Assembly (NCBI GenBank): GCA_944324115.1
Contig: CALUVB010000004.1
Span: 1 to 64,000, forward strand
Source of the DNA: an uncultured Elusimicrobiales bacterium
GTDB lineage: Bacteria; Elusimicrobiota; Elusimicrobia; Elusimicrobiales; Elusimicrobiaceae
Direction of reading: 5' to 3'
DNA: 64,000 nucleotides
Each line of letters begins with the position of its first letter. Position 1 is the first letter of the stretch. Below the pieces are notes generated by a model, which worked only from the letters and a program-made list of their open reading frames with translations, did no database searches and was not told the DNA's origin. Made by a program: the position numbers and the translations under genes. Of the stretch, positions 45,256-53,919 are shown in pieces.

Positions 45256-47619
45256 CTACATCATATTGGAAACGTTGAAGTAGAAATGCGAGCGGTCCTC
45301 ATTACTCTTATGGTTCAAGCCGTAGCCCCAGTCAATGCGGATAGGCAGCGACGGCGTGGTTAAACGCAAGCCCACCCCCACGCCGGCCTTGAACTGATTT
45401 TCGTCTGGGCCGAGCGAGAAGTTTACATCATCAAAATGATTCCATGAATTCCCTAAGTCAAAGAACAAAGCAAATTGAGCCATCGTGCGCCGCCCTTCGC
45501 GCGCCAGCGGGAAGCGCAGCTCCGCATTCATTACATAGTAGGTGGTGCCGCCGTATTCGGGGCCCACTTCTCCGGCGCGGTCATAGCCGCGTACGGTGTC
45601 GGCGCCGCCTAAGAAGAATTTTTCATACGGAGGCACTTCATCGGTGCGGCCATAAGCGCGCACGGCGCCTATTTTGTTGGACAGCACAAACACAATAGGG
45701 TAATTGCCGCCTACGTTCCACACGGTATAGTTAAAACTGGAGGCGGCATTTAAATACCACAAATCCAAATCTCCGCCAATCGGTCCGCCGGCCAAAGAAA
45801 GCCCCAGTGAATTACGCCAGCCGCTGGTCGGGTCCCAAATATTGTCGCGGGTATCTATGGCAAAGTCTGCCCCCAAGGTGGACATATAAGTGTCTCCTTC
45901 AGGAATACAGGCATAAGAGGGCACGTCGGGACCGCATTGGAAGCGTTCTTCAATATCGTAAATATCAATATTTTCAAAGGCATAGCTGAAGCTTAACTGG
46001 TAGATATCGTCATTAAAACGCGGGCCTACGCGCACACGCCCACCGATACGTTTCTCCGTATAAGCCTGGTTGTCATCGGCAAAAGAACGGTAGCGGCGGG
46101 TATTAAACAAATCCACCCCCAAAGAGGTAGGTTTGTCATAGATCCACGGGGTTGTCCAGCTGACGGTATAATCCAAAATTTCTTTACCGAACATGGTGCG
46201 TAAAGACAAACGTTGCGCCCGTCCAAAAAGATTCATATGGTTAATAGACACTTCCCCATACAACCCATCTAACGAACTCATTGCCAAGCCGGCCGTAAAC
46301 ATGCCAGGGCGGCCTTCTACAATATTAAAGCCCAAATCCACTTTCTGCGGGTCTGCGGTAGGCTGTATGTCCACTTGTACGTCATTGACGAAGCCTAAAT
46401 TTAAAATTTTGGACTGGCTGCGCTGTATTTTTTGGGAATCGTATAAGTCTCCGGGTTTAATGGAAATTTCCCGCGTAAAGACATATTTTTTTGTTTTTTC
46501 ATACCCGGTCACGTCTACATGGTCTATATAGAAGATATTCCCTTCGGAAATATCATAATTTACGTTTAAACGGCCGTCTTCTATAGTAGTTTGTGGGTCT
46601 ATGCGCACTTGCAGATAGCCCCGGTTGGCATATTGTTGCTGGATAGCGGAAATGGTATCATCAAAATCTTTTTGGTTATATAATTTGCCTTCCCGCAGAT
46701 AGACATATTTGTCCAGTTCTTGGGTGGAGAAAACATTGTTCCCTTCAAAAGAGACAGTCCCAAAGTCCACTTTTGGGCTTTCCGTGGCGGTGTAAGAAAT
46801 GGAGACTTCCGTTTTCTCGTCATTTAAGTCAATTTGCGGCTGGCTTAAATTGAACTCGGCATAGCCTTCATTGCGTGCATATAAAATCATTTTTACCCAA
46901 TCGCGCTGCAGATTTTGGGGTTTGAATACTTTGTCGGGGCGGTTGGAGGCTTTTTTGCGTATTTTTTCCAGCGGCAAGGGAGTATCTTCCGGCAGGCCGT
47001 TTAAATTCAGCGCCGCTACGCGCACGCGCGGGCCTTCATTTATAATTATTTTGACGGTAACCGTATTGGTTTTTTCATCGGGGATTACTTCGTAATTTAC
47101 TTCTGCGCTGATATAGCCTTTTTCGGCGTATTTGGCTTTGATTCGTTCCAAGTCGCTTGCCAGCTTGGCTTCATTGAACGGGTCTTTTACTTTCAATGTC
47201 ATCGCGGAAGCAATGGCGCTTTTCCCTAATTTTTTGCGGCCTTCATAGATAATGCGGTCAAAAATCGGTTTTTCTTCTACGATATAAGTAATGCGGTGGC
47301 AGGGCAACGCTTGGCCGCTTTCATCTTTGCGGGTGCCTTTCATGCGGGACACGTCTACTTGTACACTGTCAAAATTGCCCAGCGCCGATACGTCCATAAT
47401 GTCTTCATTGACGCTGTAGCGTTCATATAATTTGCCTTTTTCGGCATGGGCCGCTTTGGTGACGGTGCGTTTGCTTATATTTTTCAGCCCGTCAACAGCC
47501 ACATCACAAACCATCCAGGGGCCGTTGGGATCAATATCGTCGGCTGCGTCTTGAGCGCAGAGCGTAACAGGTAAAATAAGAGCCGCCAGCCAAAAGGCCC
47601 ATTTAGTAGAAAGAGAAAT
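45256..47619 (-). CDS. bamA: Outer membrane protein assembly factor BamA (probable ATT start)
   Basis: Inserts beta-barrel proteins into the outer membrane. POTRA domains occupy about residues 30-430 (VDGLKNISKRTVTKAA, RIIYEGRKKLGKSAIASAMT, FGTVSFEGNNVFSTQELD, HVDVTGYEKTKKYVFTREIS). The barrel follows, with the Omp85 motif FFLGGADTVRGYDRAG and a C-terminal strand ending FYFNVSNMM. The first ATG (47514) would omit a signal peptide. The same frame continues upstream for 35 codons, encoding STKWAFWLAALILPVTLCAQ, an excellent signal peptide. It holds no ATG, GTG or TTG before a stop. ATT at 47617-47619, 4-6 nt after GAGGGGTG, is the best start. 787 residues with that start. Confidence 0.9.
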   Translation of the reverse strand: MSLSTKWAFWLAALILPVTLCAQDAADDIDPNGPWMVCDVAVDGLKNISKRTVTKAAHAEKGKLYERYSVNEDIMDVSALGNFDSVQVDVSRMKGTRKDESGQALPCHRITYIVEEKPIFDRIIYEGRKKLGKSAIASAMTLKVKDPFNEAKLASDLERIKAKYAEKGYISAEVNYEVIPDEKTNTVTVKIIINEGPRVRVAALNLNGLPEDTPLPLEKIRKKASNRPDKVFKPQNLQRDWVKMILYARNEGYAEFNLSQPQIDLNDEKTEVSISYTATESPKVDFGTVSFEGNNVFSTQELDKYVYLREGKLYNQKDFDDTISAIQQQYANRGYLQVRIDPQTTIEDGRLNVNYDISEGNIFYIDHVDVTGYEKTKKYVFTREISIKPGDLYDSQKIQRSQSKILNLGFVNDVQVDIQPTADPQKVDLGFNIVEGRPGMFTAGLAMSSLDGLYGEVSINHMNLFGRAQRLSLRTMFGKEILDYTVSWTTPWIYDKPTSLGVDLFNTRRYRSFADDNQAYTEKRIGGRVRVGPRFNDDIYQLSFSYAFENIDIYDIEERFQCGPDVPSYACIPEGDTYMSTLGADFAIDTRDNIWDPTSGWRNSLGLSLAGGPIGGDLDLWYLNAASSFNYTVWNVGGNYPIVFVLSNKIGAVRAYGRTDEVPPYEKFFLGGADTVRGYDRAGEVGPEYGGTTYYVMNAELRFPLAREGRRTMAQFALFFDLGNSWNHFDDVNFSLGPDENQFKAGVGVGLRLTTPSLPIRIDWGYGLNHKSNEDRSHFYFNVSNMM

Positions 47620-47644
47620 AACCCACCCCTCTGATTATATTCAA

Positions 47645-47678
47645 TAAAAAGCCCGCGCAGCAGCTGCAGCGCGGGCTG
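47645..47678 (-). terminator. Terminator of rpmB
   Basis: Stem AGCCCGCGC / GCGCGGGCT with a 10-nt loop and TTTTTATT on the minus strand. Its end is only about 26 nt from the proposed bamA start. Confidence 0.88.
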
Positions 47679-47711
47679 ACGTCAGAAAACAAAAACGGCG
47701 CGGGACCGAAC

Positions 47712-47906
47712 TTATTTGGCCGGTCTTTTGGCCAGTCCGCTTTTAATGCAGTTGGTGCACACGTAGGCCGTCTGCGTTTTGCCTTCTAAAACCACTTTCT
47801 GCTTTTGCAGGTTGGGGCTGAAGGTGCGTTTCGTTCTGAGGTTAGAGTGGCTGTAAGAACCGCCGGATACGGGGCCTTTGCCACAGATTGCACATTTATA
47901 CGCCAT
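47712..47906 (-). CDS. rpmB: 50S ribosomal protein L28
   Basis: 64 residues. MAYKCAICGKGPVSGGSYSH, NLRTKRTFSPNLQKQKV and VCTNCIKSGLAKRP are typical of the C+ (zinc-binding) form of L28, with Cys pairs CAIC and CTNC. A structural protein of the large subunit. Single-gene unit with its own terminator. Confidence 0.97.
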   Translation of the reverse strand: MAYKCAICGKGPVSGGSYSHSNLRTKRTFSPNLQKQKVVLEGKTQTAYVCTNCIKSGLAKRPAK

Positions 47907-47975
47907 AAATTCCTTCCTTATACAATGAATTAAATTGGGTTCTTATATTCTAGTAAATATTCAAGCTTTTGTCTA

Positions 47976-48917
47976 TCAGCGGGCGGTCTCTTTGGGTGGG
48001 AACACCTTACTGGCTAAAATAGACAACGCCAATATCGCCACGATAACACCTAAAGAGAGCGGCACCGGAATTTTGACGTAGTGGGAAACGATCATTTTTA
48101 CTCCCACAAAGAACAAAATAATGGAAATGCCGTATTTGAGATATGGGAAACGCCCCGCCATGCCGGAGAGCAGAAAGTACAAAGAGCGCAGCCCGATAAT
48201 GGCGAAAATATTGGACGAATAGACCAAAAACGTATCGCGCGTGATTCCCAGCACGGCAGGAATGGAATCCACCGCAAAAATTACATCGGACATTTCAATC
48301 ACCAAGAGTGCGGCAAATAGCGGCGTGGCAAACCATTTGGCATTTTCTTTAACGAAGAAGTTTTCGCCATGGTAATCAGTCTTAATAGGCATAATCCTTT
48401 TAAATACGCGTAAGATAAACGATTTGCCAGGGTCCATTTGTTCGTCTTCTTTTTGCAGCAGCATTTTGGCTGCGGTAAAGATAAGCAAAGCGCCGAAGAC
48501 GTAAATCATCCATGCAAAGGCGGAAATGAGCTGTACGCCTACAAAAATAAAGATAAAACGCATGACCACCGCCCCCAAAATACCCCATAAAAGCACTTTG
48601 GGTTGCAAGTCGTGCGGTACGGCGAAATACCCAAAAATCATAATGAACACGAACATGTTGTCTATGGAAAGCGAATATTCCAAGATATAGCCCGTGTAAA
48701 ATTCCAACGCGTGGCGCGGCCCTTCAAAAAGCCAAATCGCTCCGCCGAACAATGCGGCCAAAGACACCCAGGCCGTCACCATAAGAGCGGCTTCTTTTAT
48801 AGATACATGGCCTTTGTGTTTGTTAAGGACTGCCAAATCAATAAATAAAGCGGCCAATACAACTATCCAAAATGCAACCCACATCGCTACCGATACGGTG
48901 GTGGTGACAGGTTCCAT
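47976..48917 (-). CDS. TerC/Alx-family integral membrane protein
   Basis: 313 residues from the ATG at 48917 (GGAGAG 5 nt upstream); a longer frame would run back into the tRNA-Thr. About 8-9 helices. Conserved acidic motifs inside membrane segments are present: EYSLSIDNMFVFIMIFGYFA and EMSDVIFAVDSIPAVLGITR. These are the TerC family marks, and members such as Alx and TerC act in Mn2+ export or loading of exported metalloproteins. The 40-nt leader is too short for the Mn-sensing yybP-ykoY riboswitch often found before such genes. Confidence 0.93.
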   Translation of the reverse strand: MEPVTTTVSVAMWVAFWIVVLAALFIDLAVLNKHKGHVSIKEAALMVTAWVSLAALFGGAIWLFEGPRHALEFYTGYILEYSLSIDNMFVFIMIFGYFAVPHDLQPKVLLWGILGAVVMRFIFIFVGVQLISAFAWMIYVFGALLIFTAAKMLLQKEDEQMDPGKSFILRVFKRIMPIKTDYHGENFFVKENAKWFATPLFAALLVIEMSDVIFAVDSIPAVLGITRDTFLVYSSNIFAIIGLRSLYFLLSGMAGRFPYLKYGISIILFFVGVKMIVSHYVKIPVPLSLGVIVAILALSILASKVFPPKETAR

Positions 48918-48956
48918 AATCTCTCCAAAAATGAAATTAAAACGGAAGGCGAAGAA

Positions 48957-49029
48957 AGCCGAGAATGGGACTTGAACCCACAACCTTTCGCTTACAAGGC
49001 GAGTGCTCTACCAGTTGAGCTATCTCGGC
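48957..49029 (-). tRNA. tRNA-Thr (anticodon TGT)
   Basis: Minus-strand cloverleaf: acceptor GCCGAGA/TCTCGGC, D-arm GCTCAACTGGTAGAGC, anticodon stem CTCGC/GCGAA with loop CTTGTAA (anticodon TGT), T-arm GGTTCAAGTCC, discriminator T, no encoded CCA. Just upstream of the TerC gene on the same strand. Confidence 0.94.
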
Positions 49030-49094
49030 GTTATTCGGCTGTTTTATTTTATCAAATTTGACGCTTGTTCTACAAACGGGGTTTTAAATAATTG

Positions 49095-49103
49095 TGCTAC
49101 AAT
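49095..49103 (+). promoter_or_regulatory. Extended -10 promoter of the tldD-like gene
   Basis: TGC then TACAAT, identical to the tRNA-Pro promoter element, 31 nt before the start codon. Confidence 0.6.
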
Positions 49104-49134
49104 AAACATATATATTTTGAAGAGGGAGCCTAGT

Positions 49135-50832
49135 ATGAAGAAAATTTCTATGCTGCTGGCCTTATTGGCTGTGGGGGTATGGGGTGCGGCGGAACCGTGT
49201 GATATGGCGCAGCAGACGCCTTTGCGTTTAATGGAACAGGAATTGAAGCGCAGTTTTAAAGTATTAAAAAAGCAAAAACCGCCTATTTACTATTTGTCTT
49301 ATACTTATACGCAAGGGCAGCAACAGTCTTTGGGTGTGGCCTATAACGGAGTGGCTTTTCAAGAAGAAAAAGAAGTATCCGTGGCGGAGGTAATGGCTCG
49401 GGCCGGCAGCCCGCAGCTGGACAATACCCATGCTTTACGCGCAGAGAGGGAAAACTGGACAATTCCCAATTCACAGACGCCTTTGCCGGATCCTTCGGAT
49501 ACGAAAGGTTTTTTGTCTGAGTGGTGGGCGCTTACGCAGCAAGCGGCGGAAAGAGCCCAGCAGGATTTGAGCCGGGTGGAGTCTAATGTGCGTTCCATGG
49601 CCTACACGCGGGACCAATCGGCCGATTTTGTATTTCCTGCAAAGCAAGATTATTGTCATACGCAGCCCTTGCAGCAGGTAGATTTAAAACGTTTTGAGGA
49701 ACGGTTGTTGGCGGCGTCTAAGTTAACATTAGGCAAGCCATTCGTTTTGTCTGCTTCCTTTATCATGACGGTAAGCCAGGGGCACCGCTATTTCGTAGAC
49801 AGCCGCGGCACGCGTCTGAAAACGCCTTATTCTTTCCTTCGTCTGATTTATCAGTTGGAAGGGCGCAGCCCAGATGGGTTGGAAATAAGCCGCGACGGTA
49901 TTTATGATGTGGCATCGCCCGAGCAGTTCCCTTCCCGGGAAAAATTATTGGCAGATGTGGAGAAATCATTGGCAGAGTTGCAAGAGCTTTCCCAAGCGCC
50001 GGAAGGCACCCCGTATAATGCGCCGACCATTTTGAAAGGCCGCGCGGCGGCGGTATTTGTGCATGAAGTGATGGGACACCGGCTGGAAGGCTATCGCTTG
50101 AAAAATGCCGATGACGGACAAACCTTCTCCGGTAAAGTCGGCCAGCAAGTTATTTCTCCGCTGATTACCATCACGGCAGACCCGACGATGACGGAATTTA
50201 ACGGAGAGCCCTTGCGCGGACATTATGAATATGATGATGAAGGAGTAAAAGCCCGTTCGGTTACTTTGATAGAAAATGGCGTGCTGAAAAACTTTTTAAT
50301 GCAGAGCAGTCCTATTGAGGGATTTGCTTTTTCCAATGGGCATGGCCGCAAACAAATCGGCCGCCGGCCGGAGGCGCGTATGAGCGTTATCCGTGCTACC
50401 GCTTCCGAAACAGTGCCCTATGAACGTTTGGAAGAAATGCTTATTGAACAAATCAACAAACAGGGCAAACAATACGGATTTATTGTGGAAGATTTGAGCG
50501 GCGGATATACATTAACCGGCACCAGCCTGCCGCAAAGTTTTAAATTGCAGACTAAGCGGGTATTTAAAGTGTATCCAGACGGGCATAAAGAAGTCGTGCG
50601 CGGCTTAGACGTGGTAGGTACGCCGCTGGTAAGCTTCAATAAAATTATAGCCGCCGCAGATGATGATACCTTATTCAACGGCACCTGTGGGGCTTCTTCG
50701 GGTAATGTGCCGCAAAGCAATATTGCTCCCAGCCTTTTGTTTGAAAATCTGGAAATGGAAAAAACCCGCAAAAATGATTTTAAGCTGCCCGTTTTGCCTG
50801 CGCCGGATAGGGAAGGGGGAAAGACGAAATGA
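49135..50832 (+). CDS. Exported TldD-like metalloprotease
   Basis: 565 residues from the ATG at 49135 (GAGGGAG upstream). Unlike cytoplasmic TldD it begins with a signal peptide (KKISMLLALLAVGVWGAAEP). The TldD active site is intact: H310-E-V-M-G-H315 in AAVFVHEVMGHRLEG, the HExxxH zinc motif, and a Cys in NGTCGASSGNVPQSN matching the third ligand. TldD/TldE heterodimers degrade or trim unfolded peptides, as in microcin B17 maturation. Residues 20-240 are a longer N-terminal region than in E. coli TldD. Overlaps the TldE-like gene by 4 nt, so the pair probably assembles outside the cytoplasm. Confidence 0.85.
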   Translation: MKKISMLLALLAVGVWGAAEPCDMAQQTPLRLMEQELKRSFKVLKKQKPPIYYLSYTYTQGQQQSLGVAYNGVAFQEEKEVSVAEVMARAGSPQLDNTHALRAERENWTIPNSQTPLPDPSDTKGFLSEWWALTQQAAERAQQDLSRVESNVRSMAYTRDQSADFVFPAKQDYCHTQPLQQVDLKRFEERLLAASKLTLGKPFVLSASFIMTVSQGHRYFVDSRGTRLKTPYSFLRLIYQLEGRSPDGLEISRDGIYDVASPEQFPSREKLLADVEKSLAELQELSQAPEGTPYNAPTILKGRAAAVFVHEVMGHRLEGYRLKNADDGQTFSGKVGQQVISPLITITADPTMTEFNGEPLRGHYEYDDEGVKARSVTLIENGVLKNFLMQSSPIEGFAFSNGHGRKQIGRRPEARMSVIRATASETVPYERLEEMLIEQINKQGKQYGFIVEDLSGGYTLTGTSLPQSFKLQTKRVFKVYPDGHKEVVRGLDVVGTPLVSFNKIIAAADDDTLFNGTCGASSGNVPQSNIAPSLLFENLEMEKTRKNDFKLPVLPAPDREGGKTK

Positions 50833-52475
50833 AGAAATATATTTGGTTGTTGCTGCTTATAGCCTTGTGCCCGTTGAAGGCGGCCCAGCTGCCTGATAAT
50901 ATGTATTTTCGGGCGATGCAAGATGAAATGCACCGTACCCAAAAAGAGCTCCGCTCTCCCGGCAGTCCCCGGCCTTTTTTTACGGCCTATAAAGTGATAG
51001 AAAACAGCACCCAAAGTTTTGAGGCTCAATTTGGAACGGCGGTGATTACGGTTCCTCATGTTTTTACGAATGTGACGGCGCAGGTATATGTGTATGCCGG
51101 AACGGACAAGAAGAACAGCTCCGGTTTTAGAAATGACGCCTATTCCTATGCTCCGGAAATTTCCACTGCCGTGCCACAAAGTTATGAAGGGTTGCGGCGC
51201 GTATTGTGGCGTTTGACGGACAGCGCATATGTCGCGGCGGCCAATACCTATGAGAAAAAAGAAGCTTATAACCGCCAGAAAAATATAACAGATGTCTTGC
51301 CGGATTTTACCTCGGCGCCTAAAGCCGCCTATGTGGGGGCAATGGTCCCATTTCCGCAGGTCAATGAGAAAGCGTATCAAGATTTGGTCAATCAGCTGTC
51401 CGCTTTGGGCAAAGAGTTGCCTTATTTGGAATCTTTCTCTGTCCTGTTGACCCGGAACAAACGGGATATTTACTTTTTAGACAGCGAGGGAGACTTTTAC
51501 CAATACAGCCAGCCCTCCGTTACAGTGGATTTGTTTGCTTCTCTGCGCAATAAAGAAGGATACAAAAGGCAATTTACAGAGCAAATCTCCCTGCCGTGGG
51601 ACCAAAACCCGGACCGCGATGCATTGGAGAAAAAGACGCAGGCATTTTTAGACCAACTGGCCGCCGCCTATCAAGCCCGCAAAGCAGAGCCCTATTTGGG
51701 GCCGGTGCTGTTGGAGCCGGAAGCAGCGGGTGGATTTTTTAACCAATTATTTATTCCCAATGCCAATAATCCCAGACCGGTTCCGTCTTCTTTTTGGGAA
51801 ACAGACCCTATGGCCGGGCAGTTTAAAGATAAGCTGGGTATGCGGGTGGTCAGCCATTTGTTAGACGTCTATGACCGGCCCTATGTGCGGGAATATGAAG
51901 GCAAGATGTTGCAAGGCTTTATGCCGGTAGATGACGAAGGCGTGGAAGCGCAGCAGCTGCAGCTGGTACAGAGCGGCAAGCTGCTGGCACTGCCCTTATC
52001 GCGCAGTGTTATGAAAGGGCAAAAACACAGTAATGGACATGCGCGCATGAGTAACTGGAGCTATCCCCGGGCTATGTTGACTAATGTGTTTGTGGTGCCT
52101 AAAAATCCACTGCCGCGGGAGCAATTGGAACAGCAGCTGCTGCAGCGTTGCCAAGAGCTGGGCTTGGAATATGGTTATATTTTCCCGCGTTTTCCGTCTG
52201 TTTATGATGAAGATCAAGAAGTGGCTTTTGCCTGGCGTATTTATGTTTCCGACGGGCACAAAGAGCCCGTATATGGATTGCATTTGCCGGGAATTACCAC
52301 CCGCAGCCTGCGCGATATTTTAGCCGCTGGGAATGATGCGGAAGTTTCCCATTTTTCCGAAAAAAATGTTTTTGTCCCTTTTTCCGTTATTGTTCCCTCG
52401 TTGTTGGTAGATGAAATGGAAATCTTGCCTACCCAGCTTAAACCGGAGCGCAAGCCTTTTGTTCCGTTGCCTTAA
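50829..52475 (+). CDS. Exported TldE/PmbA-like partner protein
   Basis: 548 residues with a signal peptide (YIWLLLLIALCPLKAA). It has the same architecture as the preceding TldD-like protein, including a shared C-terminal pattern (YEGKMLQGFMPVDDEGVEAQ, HSNGHARMSNWSYPRAMLTN). The zinc motif position reads EAAGGFFNQLF, with no His-Glu, as in TldE/PmbA, the non-catalytic partner. Together the genes encode a secreted version of the TldD-TldE peptidase. No clear terminator follows; the next gene starts 108 nt later. Confidence 0.8.
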   Translation: MKKYIWLLLLIALCPLKAAQLPDNMYFRAMQDEMHRTQKELRSPGSPRPFFTAYKVIENSTQSFEAQFGTAVITVPHVFTNVTAQVYVYAGTDKKNSSGFRNDAYSYAPEISTAVPQSYEGLRRVLWRLTDSAYVAAANTYEKKEAYNRQKNITDVLPDFTSAPKAAYVGAMVPFPQVNEKAYQDLVNQLSALGKELPYLESFSVLLTRNKRDIYFLDSEGDFYQYSQPSVTVDLFASLRNKEGYKRQFTEQISLPWDQNPDRDALEKKTQAFLDQLAAAYQARKAEPYLGPVLLEPEAAGGFFNQLFIPNANNPRPVPSSFWETDPMAGQFKDKLGMRVVSHLLDVYDRPYVREYEGKMLQGFMPVDDEGVEAQQLQLVQSGKLLALPLSRSVMKGQKHSNGHARMSNWSYPRAMLTNVFVVPKNPLPREQLEQQLLQRCQELGLEYGYIFPRFPSVYDEDQEVAFAWRIYVSDGHKEPVYGLHLPGITTRSLRDILAAGNDAEVSHFSEKNVFVPFSVIVPSLLVDEMEILPTQLKPERKPFVPLP

Positions 52476-52583
52476 TTCTCTTTGGCGCGTTGAAATTAAA
52501 CGGCTAGGATAGGTCTTTCGGTCCAAGGGAAAATGGGCCTTTTGTCTCTAGTAAAAAATAGGGAGTTTTGATAGGCTATAGCT

Positions 52584-53795
52584 ATGAAACACGTAACTGT
52601 GTTTTATAAAGCTGTTAGTTGCCTGCTTTCTGTCATGTTAGTAGGCACTTCTGTTATGGCGCAGGATATAAACAGCAAGTTACTGCAAGCCCGTAACCGC
52701 CAGCAGGCAGATGTTGATTGTATTCTGTCTCAGATTCAATCAACCTCTTTTGCTGGCCAAGATGGTGAAGAATATGAGGTAGATGTAGCAAAAGCACTGA
52801 AGATGCTGGCTTGGACAGCCTCAGCCGGTTTTGCTGCTGTGGCGGCGAAACATATGGTGAAAGCTTGGAAACAGGGCTTTTTTGATACAGGATTTAACTA
52901 CCATGCTTTAAATGATAAGGCTTGGCAGCAAATAAAAGCCGTCAAGCTTGCGGAAATACGGCAGTTGGAACAGCAGATAAAAGAAGATGCTTTGAAACGG
53001 TATCATAGCCGTTTTTCTCTTTCTGAGTTGGGAGAAGATAACCTGCGTTTTCTAAATGAAGTGATGCGCCGCAATGTGGAAGAAGTGGGGATTCCGCTTC
53101 CTCAGATTTACTATGAAAAACCACAACTCAGTTTATCCGCATATCTAGAAAATAGAGGGAAAGAAGCAATAAAAATATTTATTGTCAAACCGGAAAAAGA
53201 AATGGAGTTTGGACGAAAAGTGCTCAGCCAGTTGAAAAGATATAAAAGATTTTCTTATATAAAGACGCTGCCTCTTGGTGAAAGCGTGCTGGAATACGTA
53301 AGTCCGCTTGGCATTAGCAAAAGACTCTCGCAGGAAATATACTATGATATGCTATGTGACAATATTTTTAGAGATTGTATAGAGGAGATTTCCGCTGAAC
53401 AAGCGTATAAGAAGATGACCTTTAATGGCCGTTATATCGTGGTAGGCAAATATTTTTTGTCTATAAGAAATGTGGTCTCCATTGTGGCGGCGGGGGCTTT
53501 GCTGGGGGCTATGTCTTGGACAAACAAATTGTCTGAACAAGAAATCATGGCCCGGGTAGAAGAAAACCCCGCTTTATTTTTTAATCTTTCTGATGAAGAT
53601 TTGAAGCGCATAGAAAAATCAGAAAAATTGACTAATAAATATATGGAATTCTGCGATCATATTCATGAGATAGCTTCTTTGTCCTCTGACGATTTGCACA
53701 ATATGTTTCAGCAAAGTCACCATATGCTGCAGCAGGAAAAAGCATTGGCAAAGCAGCATATAATTCGGGAAATAGAAGCAGCCATTGCCCGTTAA
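52584..53795 (+). CDS. Unknown exported protein
   Basis: 403 residues. A signal peptide ends TSVMAQ. The rest is mostly helical and charged (QIKAVKLAEIRQLEQQIKED, LKRYHSRFSLSELGEDN), with a hydrophobic stretch VVSIVAAGALLGAMSW at about 305-320 that could be a membrane segment, then more helix to HIIREIEAAIAR. The DNA is richer in A+T than its neighbours and codon choice is less GC-leaning, which may mark acquired DNA. I do not recognise the family. A strong terminator ends the gene. Confidence 0.75.
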   Translation: MKHVTVFYKAVSCLLSVMLVGTSVMAQDINSKLLQARNRQQADVDCILSQIQSTSFAGQDGEEYEVDVAKALKMLAWTASAGFAAVAAKHMVKAWKQGFFDTGFNYHALNDKAWQQIKAVKLAEIRQLEQQIKEDALKRYHSRFSLSELGEDNLRFLNEVMRRNVEEVGIPLPQIYYEKPQLSLSAYLENRGKEAIKIFIVKPEKEMEFGRKVLSQLKRYKRFSYIKTLPLGESVLEYVSPLGISKRLSQEIYYDMLCDNIFRDCIEEISAEQAYKKMTFNGRYIVVGKYFLSIRNVVSIVAAGALLGAMSWTNKLSEQEIMARVEENPALFFNLSDEDLKRIEKSEKLTNKYMEFCDHIHEIASLSSDDLHNMFQQSHHMLQQEKALAKQHIIREIEAAIAR

Positions 53796-53810
53796 CATTA
53801 TTGGCATATA

Positions 53811-53840
53811 AAAAAGGACCCGTGAAGGGTCCTTTTTTTT
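53811..53840 (+). terminator. Terminator after the unknown exported protein gene
   Basis: AAAAAGGACCC, loop GTGAA, GGGTCC and eight T. Confidence 0.93.
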
Positions 53841-53919
53841 GGTATTGGGCCCCATCTAAGCCGGGGTGGGAACGGGACAAGATCTTTGTGTGTTTGGCTG
53901 AAACGGTTTAAAAAATAGA

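Noticed and set aside
48918-48956. yybP-ykoY (Mn) riboswitch before the TerC gene
   Set aside because: Only 39 nt separate the gene from tRNA-Thr, too short for the aptamer.
6785-52525. Shared GGTCTTTCGG word before the GT4 gene (about 6789) and after the tldE gene (about 52512) as a common regulatory element
   Set aside because: Only ten bases match and the second copy does not form the hairpin of the first.
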